NCBI RefSeq assembly: GCF_027409185.1
Contig: NC_084462.1
Span: 181,898,071 to 181,962,070 of the forward strand
Reading direction: 5' to 3'
From: Cynocephalus volans
Taxonomy: Eukaryota; Chordata; Mammalia; Dermoptera; Cynocephalidae
Length of the DNA: 64,000 bases
Made by a program: the position numbers and the translations under genes. The notes beneath the pieces were generated by a model, which saw nothing but the letters and a program-made list of their open reading frames with translations, did no database searches and was not told the DNA's origin. This document shows positions 19,880-31,689 of the stretch, one piece after another (position 1 is the stretch's first letter; each line of letters opens with the position of its first letter).

Positions 19880-21150
19880 TTGGGAGGTCCACAGAGACCC
19901 CTCTCTCAGGACCCCTACCAGATGTTGCCCGCATCCCTTTTCTTCCTGCCGGCAGCTGTCTCTGGCCGGCTCCTGACTCCCCTTCCATACAGAGGGGAGC
20001 AGAATAACGACTCCCAAAACCAGTCCATAAAGGAAGTGTGCTTTCCAGAGGGCGCCCGCTGGGGCAGAGAGGCTCGCTGTGGCAGTTTGATTCTAGGACC
20101 TATTTGGAGGAAGGGGTTATGGAAGGACAGAACCATCAGAATCTCTAGCCTAACAAATGATTTCTACCTACGAGAAATCACTACACCCTGTAATGGAACA
20201 TTTACTTCCCTTGCTGCTGTTTTGTGTGGAAGCAAATTTAAAGTGGTACCCAAAAAAAGCCAGTCAGACAAAGGAATTCGTCAGATTTTAATGTGTGAGA
20301 TTCTAGCGCGTCTCTGTATGAGACTGTCGTTAAAGGTTGTTGGTATAGAAAATGTTTGAAAGGACGTGGGTTTTGTTTCAGAAGTTAAATTCACAAGAGA
20401 TTCCTGTAAAGCTAGCGTTAACAACTGGAGGTTCTCTGTGTAGGTTATACCACTAGTTTATTTGAAAAAATAAATGCATAAATGCTTTTTCTTGGAAGCA
20501 AGACTGCAGAAAATTGCAAGGATCTAGTCCTTGAAGAAGGCGGTTACTCTTGAGCTCTTTTATGGTACTAAACTCTGGTGTACTTTGAAGTGAAAATATG
20601 TAGAGATCCCTTAGTGAGCACTTGGGTGCTCTAGAAATAAATGACTTACCTCAAATTTGCCTTCTAAATTTTAGTTTGTTAATTTAAATCTCTTTAAGTT
20701 TATGTAGTTTAACGTCCAGGTTTGTATTTTTTTTAAAACCCATGTTAGTGTTTTTGATAGTTTCCCCTTCCCCCACATCTTTTTTTTTGGTAGTCACTTC
20801 TCATTTATGAGAGCCACAGGACAGAACTAGGAGGCCAGGCTGCTTCTCTTGTATGCGTTGCTCCTCCGTTCCTTGGTCGGCCACCAGGGGAAGCATACTG
20901 TTTTTTGGTTACAGTTGACCCTATCTTCGTTTTGTAGGTCAAGCCTATCTTTGGTTTAATACACAGAAGATAAAGCTTGTTCTCACCAAGTTTTCCCTAC
21001 ATATTATTTTTAAAAATCAACTTGTACAGACCTTTGAGTAAGTTACTTTGGTTTTGAAACATTTTTGTTACATTAACTTTGAAAGCTTTATTTAAATATG
21101 TTGGACTTGAGGAAGGAAAAGGACATTTGATGGCAACAACAGGAATTACA
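19880..21150. other. Intron 2 start, repeat-free
   Basis: No repeat recognised in about 1.2 kb after the CpG island, often where first-intron regulatory elements sit. The long frame at 19880-20359 crosses the CpG island edge and has no recognisable domain. Confidence 0.4.
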
Positions 21151-21151
21151 T

Positions 21152-21333
21152 TTATTTTTTCTTTTCTTTTTTTTTTTTAAAGATGACCAGTAAGGGGATC
21201 TTAACCCTTGACTTGGTGTTGTCAGCACCACGCTCACCCAGTGAGCGAACCGGCCATCCCTAATATGGGATCCAAACCAGTGGCCTTGGTGTTATCAGCA
21301 CCACACTCTCCCGAGTGAGCCACAGGCTGGCCC
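21152..21333 (-). mobile_element. tRNA-Ile-derived SINE, dimer
   Basis: Minus-strand dimer; aggaatta is repeated at 21141-21148 and 21334-21341. Confidence 0.9.
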
Positions 21334-21594
21334 AGGAATTAGATTTCTGATATTCATGTAAATACTGATGTCTTAGCTCTGCCTGACTTCCCTGGAGTTG
21401 TAGTCTTCTTTGAAAGAACACATATAATAGGATCATATTTTGAACTGTCCTTCCTTGTACTTTTTGATGGAATAAGTACAAGCATAAAACCTGCTAAAGA
21501 CCTACCATTCTAAAAAGTAAAGCATTGTAAATGTTTTGCTCCGTAGTCTTACTGCCAGTTGATTTTGTCTTGATATTACATTTCCAAATTTCCT

Positions 21595-21724
21595 ATTTTT
21601 TTTTTTTTTCGGCTGGTAACCCTCGGCACGGTATGGTCTGCACCACGCTCAGCCAGTGAGTGCACCGGCCATCCCTATCCGAACCCGCGTCGCACTCTCC
21701 CAAGTGAGACATGGGGCTGGTGCT
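21595..21724 (-). mobile_element. SINE dimer, internally shortened
   Basis: Minus strand. Right unit cggctggtaaccctcggcac, left unit reduced (tatccgaacccgcgtcgcactctccc). Flanks repeat aatttcct. Confidence 0.82.
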
Positions 21725-21890
21725 CCGAATTTCCTGTTTTGTGTTTGTTTTAATCTGGAAAAGAATCTCATTGGTATGATATAATTTCAAACCCTGTTTT
21801 GCCAGTCTGAGCAGTGGGATACATTTCTAGAGGGGCTGAAAATTGTGAGATTTTAGTGTTTTTTTGAAAATTACTATTTCCTAGTGGTTT

Positions 21891-21894
<4 letters not shown>

Positions 21895-21935
<41 letters not shown>

Positions 21936-22084
21936 TGACCGGTAAGGGGATCTCAACCCTTGGCTTGGTGTTGTCAGCACCACGCTCAGCCAGTGAGCAA
22001 ACCGGCCATCCCTATATAGGATCCGAACCCGTGGCCTTGGTGTTATCAGCACCGCACTCTACCGAGTGAGCCACAGGCCGGCCT
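21895..22084 (-). mobile_element. tRNA-Ile-derived SINE, dimer
   Basis: Minus-strand dimer with a 30-base T run. Perfect 15-bp flanking repeat cctagtggttttctt at 21880-21894 and 22085-22099, so it is probably young. Confidence 0.95.
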
Positions 22085-22387
22085 CCTAGTGGTTTTCTTA
22101 TGTGTGTTCTCATTTAACTTAAAATCTAAGGAAGGAGAAACTTCCATTTTGGAATATAAATGGTACAGCATATTTGTTTCTTGGCAAAAACTTATTTATT
22201 TATTTATTTTTTTTTTAGGTCTTTAGACTTAAGGCAGGTTCTTTCTATGAGTACAAGTTATTATATGGAATTGAGAGTGTGATTGTTACAACTTTTTCTT
22301 TCTACCTGCCTGAGTTTCTTGAGTGAGTCTTTTGTTCTTTTTTTACCAGAATTTGGACTGGTAGACATGAAACTTATAAAAAAAAAA

Positions 22388-22483
22388 TTTTTTTTTTTTA
22401 CTCTGACTGATATAAGGGATGGAACCCTGGACCTTGGTGTTATGAGCACCACGCTCTAACCAAGTGAGCTAACCCACCAGCCT
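22388..22483 (-). mobile_element. tRNA-Ile-derived SINE, monomer
   Basis: Minus-strand monomer (gatggaaccctggaccttgg, gagcaccacgctctaacc). Confidence 0.85.
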
Positions 22484-22963
22484 AACTTTTTTTTCCTTTT
22501 AACTATCTATGGTAAAGGTGTGTGAGTGGGTGAAGTCTATTTTCTTTTCTTTCTTTTTAATTTGAACCTATTTCGCTTTAAAAGCAAATGGTTGGAGCTA
22601 AGACTACCTGATATTCCCTATATAGTCCAAGGAAGATTAAATTCTGCCTTCCTTCACAAAAGGTGAATGAAGATAGATCAGTGATAGGGTAGATCACTGT
22701 AGTCCTAAAATGCTGATTCAGTTCTTATAATCTATTTAAGACTTAGACTAGATCAGTGGAATATGGCATAGCTTGGTAATTAAAATACTACCTCTGTTTA
22801 CAGTAAAAAAAAAAGTTTTACCAACTAGAGTTAAAAGAAAAACCAGAGTGCAGCCCTACATCTTTAATTCAGGCTTTGTTCTCACATGTGGTTAGTTCTT
22901 TCCTACGCCAGCAAATTGTTCTCTGGTTTGTTCTTTCCTACACTTAGCAGTGTCACCTATTTT

Positions 22964-23036
22964 TTTGGCGCTGGCTGATACATGGGTTGAACCTAGGACC
23001 TTGGTGTTATCAGCACCATGCTCTTATCAGCTAGTC
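22964..23036 (-). mobile_element. SINE monomer, 5'-truncated
   Basis: Minus strand; gtgtcacctattt before and gtgtcacccattt after form the target duplication. The A-box end is missing. Confidence 0.85.
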
Positions 23037-23067
23037 GTGTCACCCATTTTGAAACAAGTAGTGTTTT

Positions 23068-23211
23068 GGGGCCAGCCCGTGGCTCACTCGGGAGAGTGTG
23101 GTGCTGATGACACTAAGGCCATGGGTTCGGATCCCATATGGGGATGGCCGGTTCAGACAACACCAAGTCAAGGGTTAAGATCCCCTTACCGGTCATCTTT
23201 TAAAAGAAAAA
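23068..23211 (+). mobile_element. tRNA-Ile-derived SINE, dimer with internal deletion
   Basis: Plus strand. The right unit lacks its A-box part (gatggccggttcagacaacacc). Perfect 17-bp flanking repeat gaaacaagtagtgtttt at 23051-23067 and 23212-23228. Confidence 0.92.
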
Positions 23212-23389
23212 GAAACAAGTAGTGTTTTTCTAAATAAAAATCTTACCAATAAGCATGCAAAGGAAAAATCTATAGCCTATGTATTTCTTTGTTCATTTGT
23301 TTGGTACTCTTCCTCTTGTCTTCTGGCTTAGAGGAGCACAGTAATAGCATTTTAAGGTTGGTTCAAGTTCTTAGTTTTCTTTCTTCTTC

Positions 23390-23556
23390 TTTTTTTTTTT
23401 AAGATGACTGGTAAGGGGATCTTAACCCCTGACTTGGTGCTGTCAGCAGCACACTCTTCCAAGTGAGCTAACCGGCCATCCCTATGTAGGGATCTGAACC
23501 CATGGCCTTGGCGTTAGCAGCACCACACTCTCCCACGTGAGCCATGAGCTGGCCCC
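23390..23556 (-). mobile_element. tRNA-Ile-derived SINE, dimer
   Basis: Minus-strand dimer; aagttctt(a/t)gttttct on both sides. Confidence 0.9.
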
Positions 23557-23559
23557 TAA

Positions 23560-24280
23560 GTTCTTTGTTTTCTGAAGCATGAGTTATTATGTCTACTTTT
23601 ATCTCGTTGGTTTTTCAGTATCACAGTTCACTAATGAGAAAATTAAGACTCTTACAGAAGAGGAAATTGTTAATGGTGAATATTTTTGAGGTAATGTTCC
23701 TTTAAAATGAGCAGTCTTTACTTGGAACATTGAATCCAAGTATGTATTTTTAATCAGATTTGAAAATTTTTGGTTGTTGGCTTAACGATTACTTCAGAGT
23801 TGACTTATGATAATAAAAAGTGTTATGCTTTCGTGTGGAATAGGTAATTTTACCAAACAGGGTGTCTTGACCTGCTTTTCATTTGTTTTCACTGGTGATT
23901 CTATGTTCCTCTTTGGACACATTATATGCCTTAGTTTGTTGTAAAAAACCATTTTATAGATATCCTAAAATTCGTAGGTCATGGTGACTGCTTTGTGACT
24001 TAAACATACTTTTAGGCACTGTTCACCCAAATGAGAAGTTAGGGTTTTAGCAGGTAATGATGAAGTGAGTGATCAACTTCAGTAAGTAGTATGGTAGGGA
24101 CACCCAAAGCTAGTTGTCAGGAGATCGAATGTCCTGTCTCTGACTAAGAAGGTGATATAAGGTATATCTGGTCACATTTCCTTAGTCAGGAATCGGGTTC
24201 TTTTCATCTTGAGTATTTTATGATATGTCAGTTACAGAATATTGTCTTTTAAAATTCATGTTTCTTTCAGAATCAATATA
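23560..24280. other. Intron DNA, nothing recognised
   Basis: No gene or repeat recognised. Confidence 0.4.
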
Positions 24281-24281
24281 T

Positions 24282-24505
24282 AGTAGACTGTAAGAGCTTG
24301 GACTGTGAGAGTCAGTTCTGGGTTCAGGTTCTGGCAGTGCCCTTTGCCAATTGTGTGTTCACCCTAAGCTAGTTAACTTCACTTTTGCTGTCATCGGTAA
24401 AACACAGATGATAGAATGTCCTCTCAAGAGAGGGAATTAACTGAGCTAATATATGTAAAATGCTTAGCTAGTATCTGGCACACAGTGAGTGCTAATTAAC
24501 CTTTT
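24282..24505 (+). mobile_element. MIR SINE
   Basis: Nearly complete MIR: 'gtaagagcttggactgtgagagtcag', 'gggttcaggttctggcag', 'taaaacacagatgatag', 'gggaattaactgagctaatatatg' and 'tatctggcacacagtgagtgc'. Confidence 0.85.
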
Positions 24506-25547
24506 TTTGCTATCCTATTCTAATTATTATTCATGTAACCTAGGTTGCCAAGTAGTGGTCCCTACATTGCCTGCTTTACTGCATAGGTAAGATGGATTGT
24601 AATGAAGCCAATGATTTGAAGTTACATGTATATACTTGCTACAATTTAAATAAATATCCTTTCCTGGAAGAGAGTGAACTAGTCCAAAACTTTTACATGG
24701 CAGAAGAGAACACTGAGGTCTAGAGAGAATAGATGAACTTGTTCAGATTAAGTTTCTGCATGGTATGGAAGAACTTGAATCTAGCCCTGGGCCAGAGGAA
24801 GTACACATTAACTGGGTTCTGAGTTACGGTTTTGCTCTAAACTTTCAAGTTCTTGTCTTTGAGAGTTAATGCTTTCGAGGTGGGGCTCTTCTACCACAGT
24901 GCTGCCTTCTGTGGGTGATGGCTGGGATTTAAAGGTTAGCTGGCTGAGCCCGACCAGGGCAGAATTGTCTTAAAAGCAGTGTTAAAGGTCATTTGTACTG
25001 AAGAAATGTAGCATTACCCTTGGAAAGGCATTTTCTTTGGCATTATAAAATTCTATGGGGCAATTTATTTGAAAAAAATCTCCTTAGTCTTTGAGATGAA
25101 ACATCAAAGTTCTGTCCAAGTTACTGTATTCTTCCCTAGTTTATTGTGCTTTTTATTTTCCTCTCTGTTACATAGCCTGTTGTTATTAATTTATAGTCTA
25201 GCCCTCACTTTCTTCTGAACTTTTTTTCAGAGGTTCCATGCATATTGTAAAAATAAGAAATGCGATTTCCGTTTGTTCCCTTACGCTAATGGAAAACAGT
25301 GATCTTTGCTAAGGAGTATGTGTTAATATTTATATTAAAAAGGGAGAACTTAAAATTACTTTCTAGGAGAGAGAGTCTCTCTGTAGCAGCACAGAAAAAG
25401 ACTGAATAAGGCTGGAATTGAGGATTACATGCTGATTCAGTGATCTGGACTGAGTTAATTCCTACAGCAAAATAACAATTGTGAGAAGTGTTTGTGACCC
25501 TAAAAATGATAGGGGTATAGCTGCAGTGTAACAATTTCTTCTGTTTT
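24506..25547. other. Intron DNA, nothing recognised
   Basis: No gene or repeat recognised over about 1 kb. Confidence 0.4.
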
Positions 25548-25564
25548 ATGTTCTGGAAGTTTTT

Positions 25565-25750
25565 TTTTTTTATTTTTTTTATTTATTTATTTTTTTAAAG
25601 ATGACCGGTAAGGGGATCTTAACCCTTGACTTGGTGTTGTCAGCACCACGCTCAGCCAGTGAGCAAACCGGCCATCCGTATATGGGATCCGAACCCGGGG
25701 CCTTGGTGTTATCAGCACCGCACTCTCCCGAGTGAGCCACGGGCCGGCCC
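25565..25750 (-). mobile_element. tRNA-Ile-derived SINE, dimer
   Basis: Minus-strand dimer; atgttctggaagtttt at 25548-25563 and 25751-25766. Confidence 0.95.
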
Positions 25751-25834
25751 ATGTTCTGGAAGTTTTATTAATGCACATATCTTATCTCTGGCTGAGTATT
25801 ATAGTTTCTGTTGTTGACTTTAAAAAATGAAGTG

Positions 25835-26214
25835 CAGTCAGCCTTCTGTATCCATGTGTTCCCTGTCTGCAGATTCAACCAAACACGGATTGAAAATATT
25901 CAGGAAAAAACACAATAAAAAACAATACATTAAAAATACAGTATAACAGGTATTTGCATAGCATTTACATTGTATTAGTTATAAGTGATCTAGAGATGAT
26001 TTAAAGTATACAGGAAGATGCAGTAGCTTATGCAAATACTGTGCTGTTTTATATGAGGGTACTTCAAAAACTTCGTGGAAAATGGAATTAGAAGATAATA
26101 CGAAACTTTCCGTGAACTTTTTGAAGTATCATTGTAGAAGAGAATTGAGTATCTGTGGATTTTAGTACCTGCAGTAGTACTGGAACTAATCCCCTGTGGA
26201 TACTGAAGGAACAC
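25835..26214 (+). mobile_element. Tigger/pogo-like DNA transposon remnant
   Basis: Terminal sequences cagtcagccttctgtatcc and, reversed at the right end, agtgttccttcagtatcc form an imperfect inverted repeat. The interior 'aacaggtatttgcatagc' and 'gatctagagatgatttaaagtatac' matches the known non-autonomous Tigger derivatives. A mariner-like MITE is nested in it. Confidence 0.75.
26054..26133. mobile_element. Mariner-like MITE, about 80 bp, palindromic
   Basis: Bounded by TA. Left arm tgagggtacttcaaaaactt pairs with right arm actttttgaagtatcattg. It interrupts the Tigger at 25835-26214. A second copy lies at 47630-47711. Confidence 0.75.
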
Positions 26215-27440
26215 TATTTTAAAGTTGGTTTAAGGTGGCAAAAAAGTTTTGGAAAATGTTTGAGAGAAAAAAAATTTTGAGTGTCATTTAACAGTAAGCC
26301 TTAATACTTCCATTTTTACAAATTAGTCAAATTCTTTAAATAGTTGATCGATCTTACTAAAAATTGCACACTACACATAATTTTTTGAAGTTTCTGGATT
26401 TTTCCCTGCAACAAGGTTATCAGAGAGAAAATTATATTATCCATCTAATCCAACCTCCCTGATTTTTTTTTTTTGGCAGCTGACCTACCTTCCTGTTTTC
26501 TAGATGAGAGGAAAGTAAGGCCTAGAGAGATGAAGTGACTTATGTTTGCCTGTGTTTCATTACCTAATGATTAAAAGTATTTCAAGGTAGACTATTTACT
26601 TAGGGCTTTATGAGGCCAAACATCAAACTTTTATTGTTCTATTTATTTACTTTTAGCCGCTGGTTGGTACAGGGGATTATATTAGAGCCTCCTTACTGAG
26701 TGCAATAATTGCCAATGTAATATGTGTTCATAATTTTAGAACCAGAAGTAAGAGTTAAACTTTTAAAAATTGAAATGACAAGATAGTTATTGTGTATTAA
26801 TTGCATATGCCTTTTTGCAAATTACCATAAGGTGGGAAAGAATTGTAAAGATAGTTATTTTGAAAAAAAAATTTCAGGTAGAACAGTACCCACCACTGTG
26901 ATTAAACACTGTTAATGTTAGTTAATCTTTGCTTCAGGTGTAGCTAAAACCTAATTCTCCACTCCCTCCTTCCTCATTAATTTGGAATGGATTTATATGA
27001 TTTCTGTGATAGCTTGCATCCTTTGCGAAGCAGACACCAAGACAGAATTAGATGTGCAAGAGATTCATTGGGGGTAAATGCTTGTGAAGGATGCTTGTGA
27101 GGATGGTTTAGGTGGCAAGAGTCTTTACACCAGATGCTGGTGTGACTCCTATGAAAAAAGAGACGGAAGGAGGGATGGTTAACGATTGGATGGAAGAGCA
27201 GTGGAGCTTGGAGAAAATCTCAGCCAGGCAAAGATTGTTAGAGAAGTCCTATGGGCAAGAGTGACTCTGCTCTAGAATGTCTGCTGTGACCCGTCATCGG
27301 CTGGGAGCAGCCTGGAAGAGCACAGCCTTGGTTTAGGTGCTGCAGTGGATACCAAAGTTGCCGAGCAGCTGGGGCGGTCGGTTAACCATACTCTTCTCAG
27401 CGCTTACTCTCTTTCACTCTCGAGGCCTTCAGAATTCCCA
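26215..27440. other. Intron DNA with small SINE shards and an unnamed old repeat
   Basis: Short shards of the SINE 3' part are seen at about 26462-26486 and 26650-26682. 'gaagcagacaccaagacagaattagatgtgcaagag' from about 27028 to 27390 has the look of an old LTR-like repeat, but I cannot name it. Confidence 0.35.
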
Positions 27441-27915
27441 AGCATGTTTTTGTACTTATATATGATAAATGATATATTTTCCTCTTATTGTTAGTCTTTT
27501 TTGTAAGCGGAATTATTTGTGAATACTCATTTGCTTTGATGCTTTCCAAACAACTACGTTCCCACTAACAAGCCACACAAATTCCTTTTCTTCACCCAAT
27601 CTTCACTGTGGTGTTAGATTTATTATTTTTTTTGAAATGCTATCATTTTGTGCTTTATATTGGCATTTTTCTAATTCCTGGTGAGGTTGAATGTCTTTTT
27701 ACCACTCAGTTTCCTCCTATGATTGTATATTTTGCTATTTTTTTTTTTACTTTTTTTTTTTTTTTTGGCGGCTGGCAAGTATAGGGATCCAAACCCTTGA
27801 CCTTGGTGTTATCTTTTGCTATTTTTCTAGAGGGTATTGGTCTTTTTCTTATTGGTTTGTGTGAGTTCTTTATATATCTAGATATTAGTCCTTTGTTAGA
27901 GTTGCATATATAGTT
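27440..27915 (-). mobile_element. L1-like fragment (antisense), diverged
   Basis: 'ggcatttttctaattcctggtgaggttgaatgtctttttacc' and, after the SINE, 'ggtttgtgtgagttctttatatatctag', match the antisense L1 ORF2 3' region. Confidence 0.55.
27743..27813 (-). mobile_element. SINE monomer, 5'-truncated
   Basis: Minus strand: ggcggctggcaagtataggg, gatccaaacccttgacc, ending abruptly at gtgttatc. Flanked by ttttgctattttt at about 27730 and 27814. Confidence 0.85.
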
Positions 27916-28429
27916 TTTGTTTTGTCTTTAATAGTGCCAGGGAGAGAAGGATTGAGTTTCTTTGATTAGGAAGGAATAAAAATATATCCCTCACTGGAGA
28001 CTGTGCTTGATGACTGGCCTTGTACATAGCCCCTTTGATATTTATCACCAGGACCCCTAATTTCTAAGATGAATGTCACTGGAATTGACACCCTTTAAAA
28101 ATTTTTTTTTTAGTTTGGTTAACTAATGTTATTGAGCTCATTTTATTGACCCAAATTACAGTGCTACATACTTTGAAAAGCTCTGATTTAATTTCTGCCT
28201 AGCATATGGTTATAGTAGCATATTTGTTAAAGGTTAAAGTTATGGTTTTGATTCCTGTAATGGCCAGTTAGTTTCCCAGAAAAGGTTAAAGTGCTATGAA
28301 CTAAAACTAAATTCAGCTGTCTTATGGATTTGCCACTGATTATGAGGGGCTGGGTGAGTGTGTGAATGGGGTGATGCAACTTGTCGTGACAGAAAACCGT
28401 CAGAGTGCCAGGTCAGCATTGTGCTTACT

Positions 28430-28605
28430 CTGTTCCAGGCTGGTGTGAAGACTTAATATCTGTAAAATTACTTAACCCTCACAACAGTCATATGAGGTAA
28501 AGTTATTATCTCTGTTTTCTGGATGAGGAAACCAGGGCACCAAGAGGCTTAGTGGTATGGTTCAATCTGATAACTTGCCCAAAGTAACCCAGTCTAAGAT
28601 GCCAT
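28430..28605 (-). mobile_element. MIR (antisense)
   Basis: 'cttaaccctcacaacagtcatatgaggtaaag', 'tttctggatgaggaaacc' and 'ataacttgcccaaagtaaccc' read as the antisense of a MIR. Confidence 0.75.
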
Positions 28606-30298
28606 CAGCTGTAAGATGCACCCTCATTTTATATGTTACTAAGAAAGGAAAAACATCGACAAGAAACCTTTGATTGTAAGTTGCAATCAGATTTCAATCC
28701 ATTGTATTTCAGGTAGAGTCAGCTTGAAATCCTCTTTAAGAAAAAACACAGGAACAGTGCTTTATTGGATCAATTGATTAGTTGTTTCTGTGTAGCTCCA
28801 AGTGTTGTGTAGTTTTATGTTCAGGATTGCCAGAGGCAGCTTCATGTCTAATCACCTTCTTCTTCCTGGCAGTGAAAACAGACGAACTGGGAAGTATCTA
28901 ACTTGGTTGACTGGGGACAAATTGGAGTGCATTGTTTTACTCCTGCATGTATGTTGAAATAGTCATCTTCAGAGCTTAAAATAGAGTTGGAGTTTTTTTG
29001 AGGGGAGCAGTTTCTTGTGATTGCGTGATTTATGGTTACCAAAGTGTTATATAGAGTATTGTTTAGTGTAACATTTAGATAATCTTCTATTGCTGCCCCC
29101 CCCATATGTTTTTCTACAGGTTTACATTGAACTTGACCTGTGGAATGAATTTAAGAACCATGTCTTGAATAAGGTGTGGAATGATAAATTAAAGGATCTA
29201 AGACAGTATGTTTTATAAATCCTTGATTTCACCTGTAATGTAGCTATCTGGTTAGTATTGCTCTGCAACTAATTTCCCTCCCTTATATATTATTCTCATC
29301 TTCCCTCCCCCCACCAAAAAACAAACAAAACCCTTCTCCCCCCTCAAAACCAACGTATATATTTCTTGGTGTTATTAGGTAATTTTGTTCTACTTTTCAA
29401 ACATCGGAGTATACTTAAAATTGCAAACCTTATCCTAATTAACTCAGATGTGAGGTTTGCCATATTTGATTTGATCATAGTATAATTTAACTAAGGACTG
29501 ATTAAGTTTTGTCTGCCCAGAATCTCAAGGCTTGCTTTGCATTTAAATCTAGGGGACTTGTGTGAGTCTCTGCTCTGGAAGTTTGGCTGTGCTTGTCCTT
29601 CTTCGGCAGTTTTTTCTAGTGCCAAGAAAGACTTACCTGATGGCCTTATGTCTGAAAACGTTTAAGTTTTTGGGTTGGCTAAGCATTCTCATTCACTTGA
29701 ACTTAGGGTATTTCTCTCTTGTTTTACATGTACACTCTCACTGAAAGTTATAGTTCCTGCTTTACCTTTACTGGCGTAGAAGGTTCTGGGCTTGTTCTGC
29801 TTTCACACTTAGCATGGATATAGAGAGATCAAGGTAGGGGGAAGAGAAGAGTAAGTACTTACCTCATCTGTTAATACCATAAAGTTTGGGAGCTAGTGGT
29901 GTCATGTACTTCTGGTTTCTTTGAGGGTAGTAGAATAGTTTTTTGAGCCACTAAGTCAGGTTTAAGTATCTTAAAGCTCATCTTCTGCTACCTTGTCATA
30001 GCTAAACAGTGCTTCTGAATTTTATAAGAATAGGTGCTTGGTTTGGCTAACTTTTCTTGACTAGGCATTTTGTAATGGACATTTTATAATTAAGCACCAT
30101 GTGCAATTAAGTACTGGAAATCCAAGGAAAAATGGCCTTTTAAATGGCAGTTAAGAGCCAATTTTCCCTGTTTTCTCTGCCTTATAATAATTGGTTTTCT
30201 AAGAATTAGAGATGCACATCTTGCATAGATACATTCTTTTTTCTTTTTTAATCGGGGGGAAAGTCACATAACAAAACCATTTTAAAGTGAACAACTCA
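28606..30298. other. Intron DNA, nothing recognised
   Basis: About 1.7 kb without a recognisable repeat or gene; the longest such stretch between repeats in this part of the intron. Confidence 0.4.
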
Positions 30299-30480
30299 GG
30301 GCTGGCCCGTGGCTCACTTGGGAGAGTGTGGTGCTGATAACAAACACCAAGGCCACGGGTTTGGATCCCTATATAAGGATGGCCGGTTAGCTCACTTGGG
30401 AGAGCGTGATGCTGACACCACCAAGTCAAGGGTTAAGATCCCCTTACTGGTCATCTCTTTAAACAAACAAACAAACAAAT
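30299..30480 (+). mobile_element. tRNA-Ile-derived SINE, dimer
   Basis: Plus-strand dimer (gggctggcccgtggctcac ... cccttactggtcatctc) with a tail of AAAC repeats running into further simple repeats. Confidence 0.9.
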
Positions 30481-30560
30481 AAATTAGTTAATTAAATAAC
30501 CATAAATAAATAAATAAATAAATAAAAGTGAATGAATGAATGAATGAATGAATGAATAAA
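30461..30560. repeat. Compound simple repeat (AAAC)n, (TAAA)n, (GAAT)n
   Basis: Three adjacent tetranucleotide runs grown from the SINE tail. Confidence 0.9.
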
Positions 30561-30744
30561 ACACCACAAGCCAGTTGTCCCTGTGGTAAGTTTTCTGACA
30601 CTTCCTGCATAAAACCCAAAAGGTCAAAAGAATTGTGAGGCCCCGCTTTCACAGTCTGTATTTGTACTGAAAACCAAGATCAAGTGAGCTTTTGCCCTGT
30701 TGTTTCGTGGAAGGTTTCTGTCCTCCCTGAGCTCACCTCAGTAC

Positions 30745-30862
30745 ATCAGCCATATTTCAAATGTTTAGTAATCGTATGTAGTTACTGGCTACAAGGTTGG
30801 ACAGTTCAGAATAGAACATTTCTGTCATCTCAGAAAGTTCAATTGACCAGCACTGTTCTAGA
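30745..30862. mobile_element. hAT-type MER fragment
   Basis: 'gtagttactggctacaaggttggacagttcagaatagaac' and 'tcagaaagttcaattgaccagcactg' match a common non-autonomous hAT-Charlie element, cut short on one side. Confidence 0.6.
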
Positions 30863-30923
30863 GGTTTTGATGAATTGAAAGCTTTGTTGTTACTAATTTT
30901 TTTTGTTTTTTATTTTTATTTAT

Positions 30924-31063
30924 TTATTTTTTTTGTCGTTTTTTTGTGACCGGCACTCAGCCAGTGAGTGCACCGGTCAGTCCTATATAGGATCCGAACC
31001 CGCGGCGGGAGCGTCGCCGCGCTCCCAGCGCAGCACTCTACCGAGTGCGCCACGGGCTCGGCC
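30924..31063 (-). mobile_element. SINE, GC-arm subtype
   Basis: Minus strand: gtcgtttttttgtgaccgg, cactcagccagtgagtgcac, the GC arm cgggagcgtcgccgcgctccc, ending gcgccacgggctcggccc. Faces the next copy in inverted orientation. Confidence 0.92.
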
Positions 31064-31094
31064 CTTTTTTGTTTTTTAAAAATTTTATTCAAGG

Positions 31095-31261
31095 GCCCAG
31101 CCCGTGGCGCACTCGGTAGAGTGCTGCGCTGGGAGCGCGGCGACGCTCCCGCCGCGGGTTCGGATCCTATATAAGAATGACCGGTGCACTCACTGGCTGA
31201 GTGCCCGTCACAAAAAAACGACAAACAAAATAAAAAAAATAATAAAATTAAATTAAAAAAA
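31095..31261 (+). mobile_element. SINE, GC-arm subtype
   Basis: Plus strand: cccgtggcgcactcggtag, gctgggagcgcggcgacgc, gggttcggatcctatataag, then acgacaaac and a long A-rich tail. Flanked by aaaattttattcaag (about 31080 and 31264). Confidence 0.93.
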
Positions 31262-31640
31262 AAAAATTTTATTCAAGACCCATTTTGGTAAAGCGGTTTT
31301 AGGTTCACAACAAAATTGAGAGGAAGATAGAGATTTCCCATGTCCTTCCTGCTCCACACGTGTAGCATCCCTCCCTCCCCCCATTATCAACATTCCCACC
31401 TGACTGATACATTTGTTACAATTGACCAACCTTCAGTGACAGATTGTAATCAACCAAAATCCATAGTTTATATTAAGGGTTCACTTGACATTGTACATTC
31501 TTTTTTTTGACATTTTTTGGGTTTGGCCAAATGTATAACGATATGTATCCACCATTATAGTATCATACATGTGCTGTGCCTGTTCATCCCTTCACCCCCC
31601 TCCCCCACCATGGACTTTTTAAAGTTAATTTTGCTCAGCA
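31262..31640 (-). mobile_element. L1 3' region (antisense)
   Basis: 'agcggttttaggttcacaacaaaattgag', 'tccctccccccattatcaac', 'ttgttacaattgaccaacc' and 'tatgtatccaccattatagtatcatac' are the antisense of an L1M-type 3' region. Confidence 0.75.
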
Positions 31641-31689
31641 TTTGATAAACTTTTAAAGTGTAAAATCTGAAGACATCTTTTTTTTTTTT

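Noticed and set aside
28848-29105. 85-codon minus-strand frame
   Set aside because: No domain or retrocopy features, and no RCOR1 similarity; likely chance in AT-rich intron.
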